Assembly: GCA_028680875.1 (NCBI GenBank)
Contig: JAQUJQ010000096.1
Coordinates: forward strand, 1-6,465
DNA from: Eubacteriales bacterium
GTDB taxonomy: Bacteria; Bacillota; Clostridia; Peptostreptococcales; Anaerovoracaceae
Length of the DNA stretch: 6,465 nucleotides
Reading direction: 5' to 3'
Position numbers and translations under genes: made by a program. Shown here piece after piece: positions 6,217 through 6,465 of this stretch (positions are counted from its first letter, which is position 1; every line of letters begins with the position of its first letter). The notes beneath the pieces were generated by a model, which searched no databases, was not told where the DNA came from, and worked only from the letters and a program-made list of their open reading frames with translations.

Positions 6217-6396
6217 TTACTTTTGATTAAAATTAACCCATTCCCGGGCTTCTGTTACTTCGTCATTGGATGGAATGGTAATCTTTGAGTTCGGCTCTAC
6301 ATTAAATGTGTCTGCTATAGGGTAGGTTGTAAAAGTTGGAATTGTCCTTTCGGGATCCTTTTCCTTTTCTTTCTCTCTATCTTTCTCTTTTTCCAT
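6217..6396 (-). CDS. Small 59-residue protein, DUF3787/spore-surface-like
   Basis: A short gene on the minus strand, starting ATG at 6396-6394 and ending TAA at 6219-6217. GGAGG lies 6 nt before the ATG, an excellent ribosome binding site. The protein begins with a charged Lys/Glu-rich stretch (MEKEKDREKEKEKDPER, 1-17), then a middle with TYPIADTFNVEP, and ends with ITIPSNDEVTEAREWVNFNQK-like sequence (residues 39-59). That ending matches my memory of the small clostridial family DUF3787, also named CDIF630_02480-type spore surface proteins, whose C-terminus reads roughly IPS-x3-V-x2-A-K-x-W-V-x2-N-x-K. No signal peptide or membrane helix is seen. It is convergent with the kinase and is the first gene of its own transcript. 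The gene is well supported by its RBS and motif; the family assignment is from memory, and a spore-coat role is inferred. Confidence 0.75.
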   Translation of the reverse strand: MEKEKDREKEKEKDPERTIPTFTTYPIADTFNVEPNSKITIPSNDEVTEAREWVNFNQK

Positions 6397-6402
6397 TGTT
6401 TT

Positions 6403-6407
6403 CCTCC
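6403..6407 (-). promoter_or_regulatory. Ribosome binding site of the small minus-strand gene
   Basis: On the minus strand the sequence reads TTGGAGGAAAACAATG. GGAGG is separated from the ATG by 6 nt. It is the main evidence that this short frame is translated. Confidence 0.8.
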
Positions 6408-6445
6408 AATATAAAATGATTCTTATGCTCTATTGTCTCAAGTCA

Positions 6446-6460
6446 GTATGAATTTCATAC
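6446..6460. promoter_or_regulatory. 15-bp palindrome upstream of the small minus-strand gene
   Basis: GTATGAA-T-TTCATAC is a perfect 7-bp inverted repeat about 50 nt upstream of the start codon of the small gene. It could be an operator or part of its promoter. The minus-strand CATACTGA loosely resembles a sporulation-sigma -10 element, but the region where a -35 would lie is cut by the window edge. Confidence 0.3.
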
Positions 6461-6465
6461 ATAAA

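Noticed and set aside
6411..6465. Sporulation-sigma (SigE/SigK-like) promoter for the small minus-strand gene
   Set aside because: A CATACTGA resembling a -10 element is present, but the -35 position falls at or beyond the window edge and cannot be judged.

Overview
The window looks like chromosomal DNA from a low-GC, Gram-positive, probably spore-forming anaerobe of the Clostridia. The reasons are AT-rich sequence, strong GGAGG-type ribosome binding sites, use of TTG and GTG starts, a clostridial-type OmpR-family two-component pair, and a small C-terminal gene resembling a clostridial sporulation-associated family. The genus cannot be fixed from the sequence alone.

Layout, left to right. 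(1) 1-543: the 3' part of a membrane-anchored diguanylate cyclase (GGDEF domain), cut by the left edge. (2) 554-617: a perfect 64-bp palindrome, probably a REP-like repetitive element that can also end transcription. (3) 769-3012: a 747-residue secreted multidomain protein with a signal peptide, a PA14/fibro-slime domain, an SdrD-B-like beta-sandwich, a propeller-like repeat region and a C-terminal domain with ETAWA and IAAHAV motifs. A rho-independent terminator follows. (4) 3089-3304: a regulatory intergenic region with a good sigma-A promoter, an inverted repeat over its -35 box, roughly 11-bp-phased TTAAGAA-type repeats and a leader hairpin. (5) 3305-3991 and 3966-6149: a two-component operon, an OmpR/VanR-type response regulator overlapping by 26 nt a large sensor histidine kinase with about six membrane segments and a roughly 225-residue extracytoplasmic domain. 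A terminator follows. (6) 6217-6396, minus strand: a 59-codon gene with an excellent ribosome binding site. Its C-terminus resembles the DUF3787 / CDIF630_02480-type spore surface proteins. It is convergent with the kinase.

How the parts may work together. The regulator and kinase clearly form one signalling unit and may control their own operon through the upstream repeats. The cyclase and the secreted adhesin-like protein are neighbours on the same strand. Cyclic di-GMP often controls surface proteins in clostridia, but no c-di-GMP riboswitch was recognised in the adhesin leader and a strong palindrome separates the two genes, so a direct link is only a hypothesis. No phage, CRISPR, tRNA, rRNA or transposase gene was seen. 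The least ordinary items are the palindrome, the unusual architecture of the secreted protein, the kinase's non-canonical ATP-binding G1 box, and the small convergent gene.
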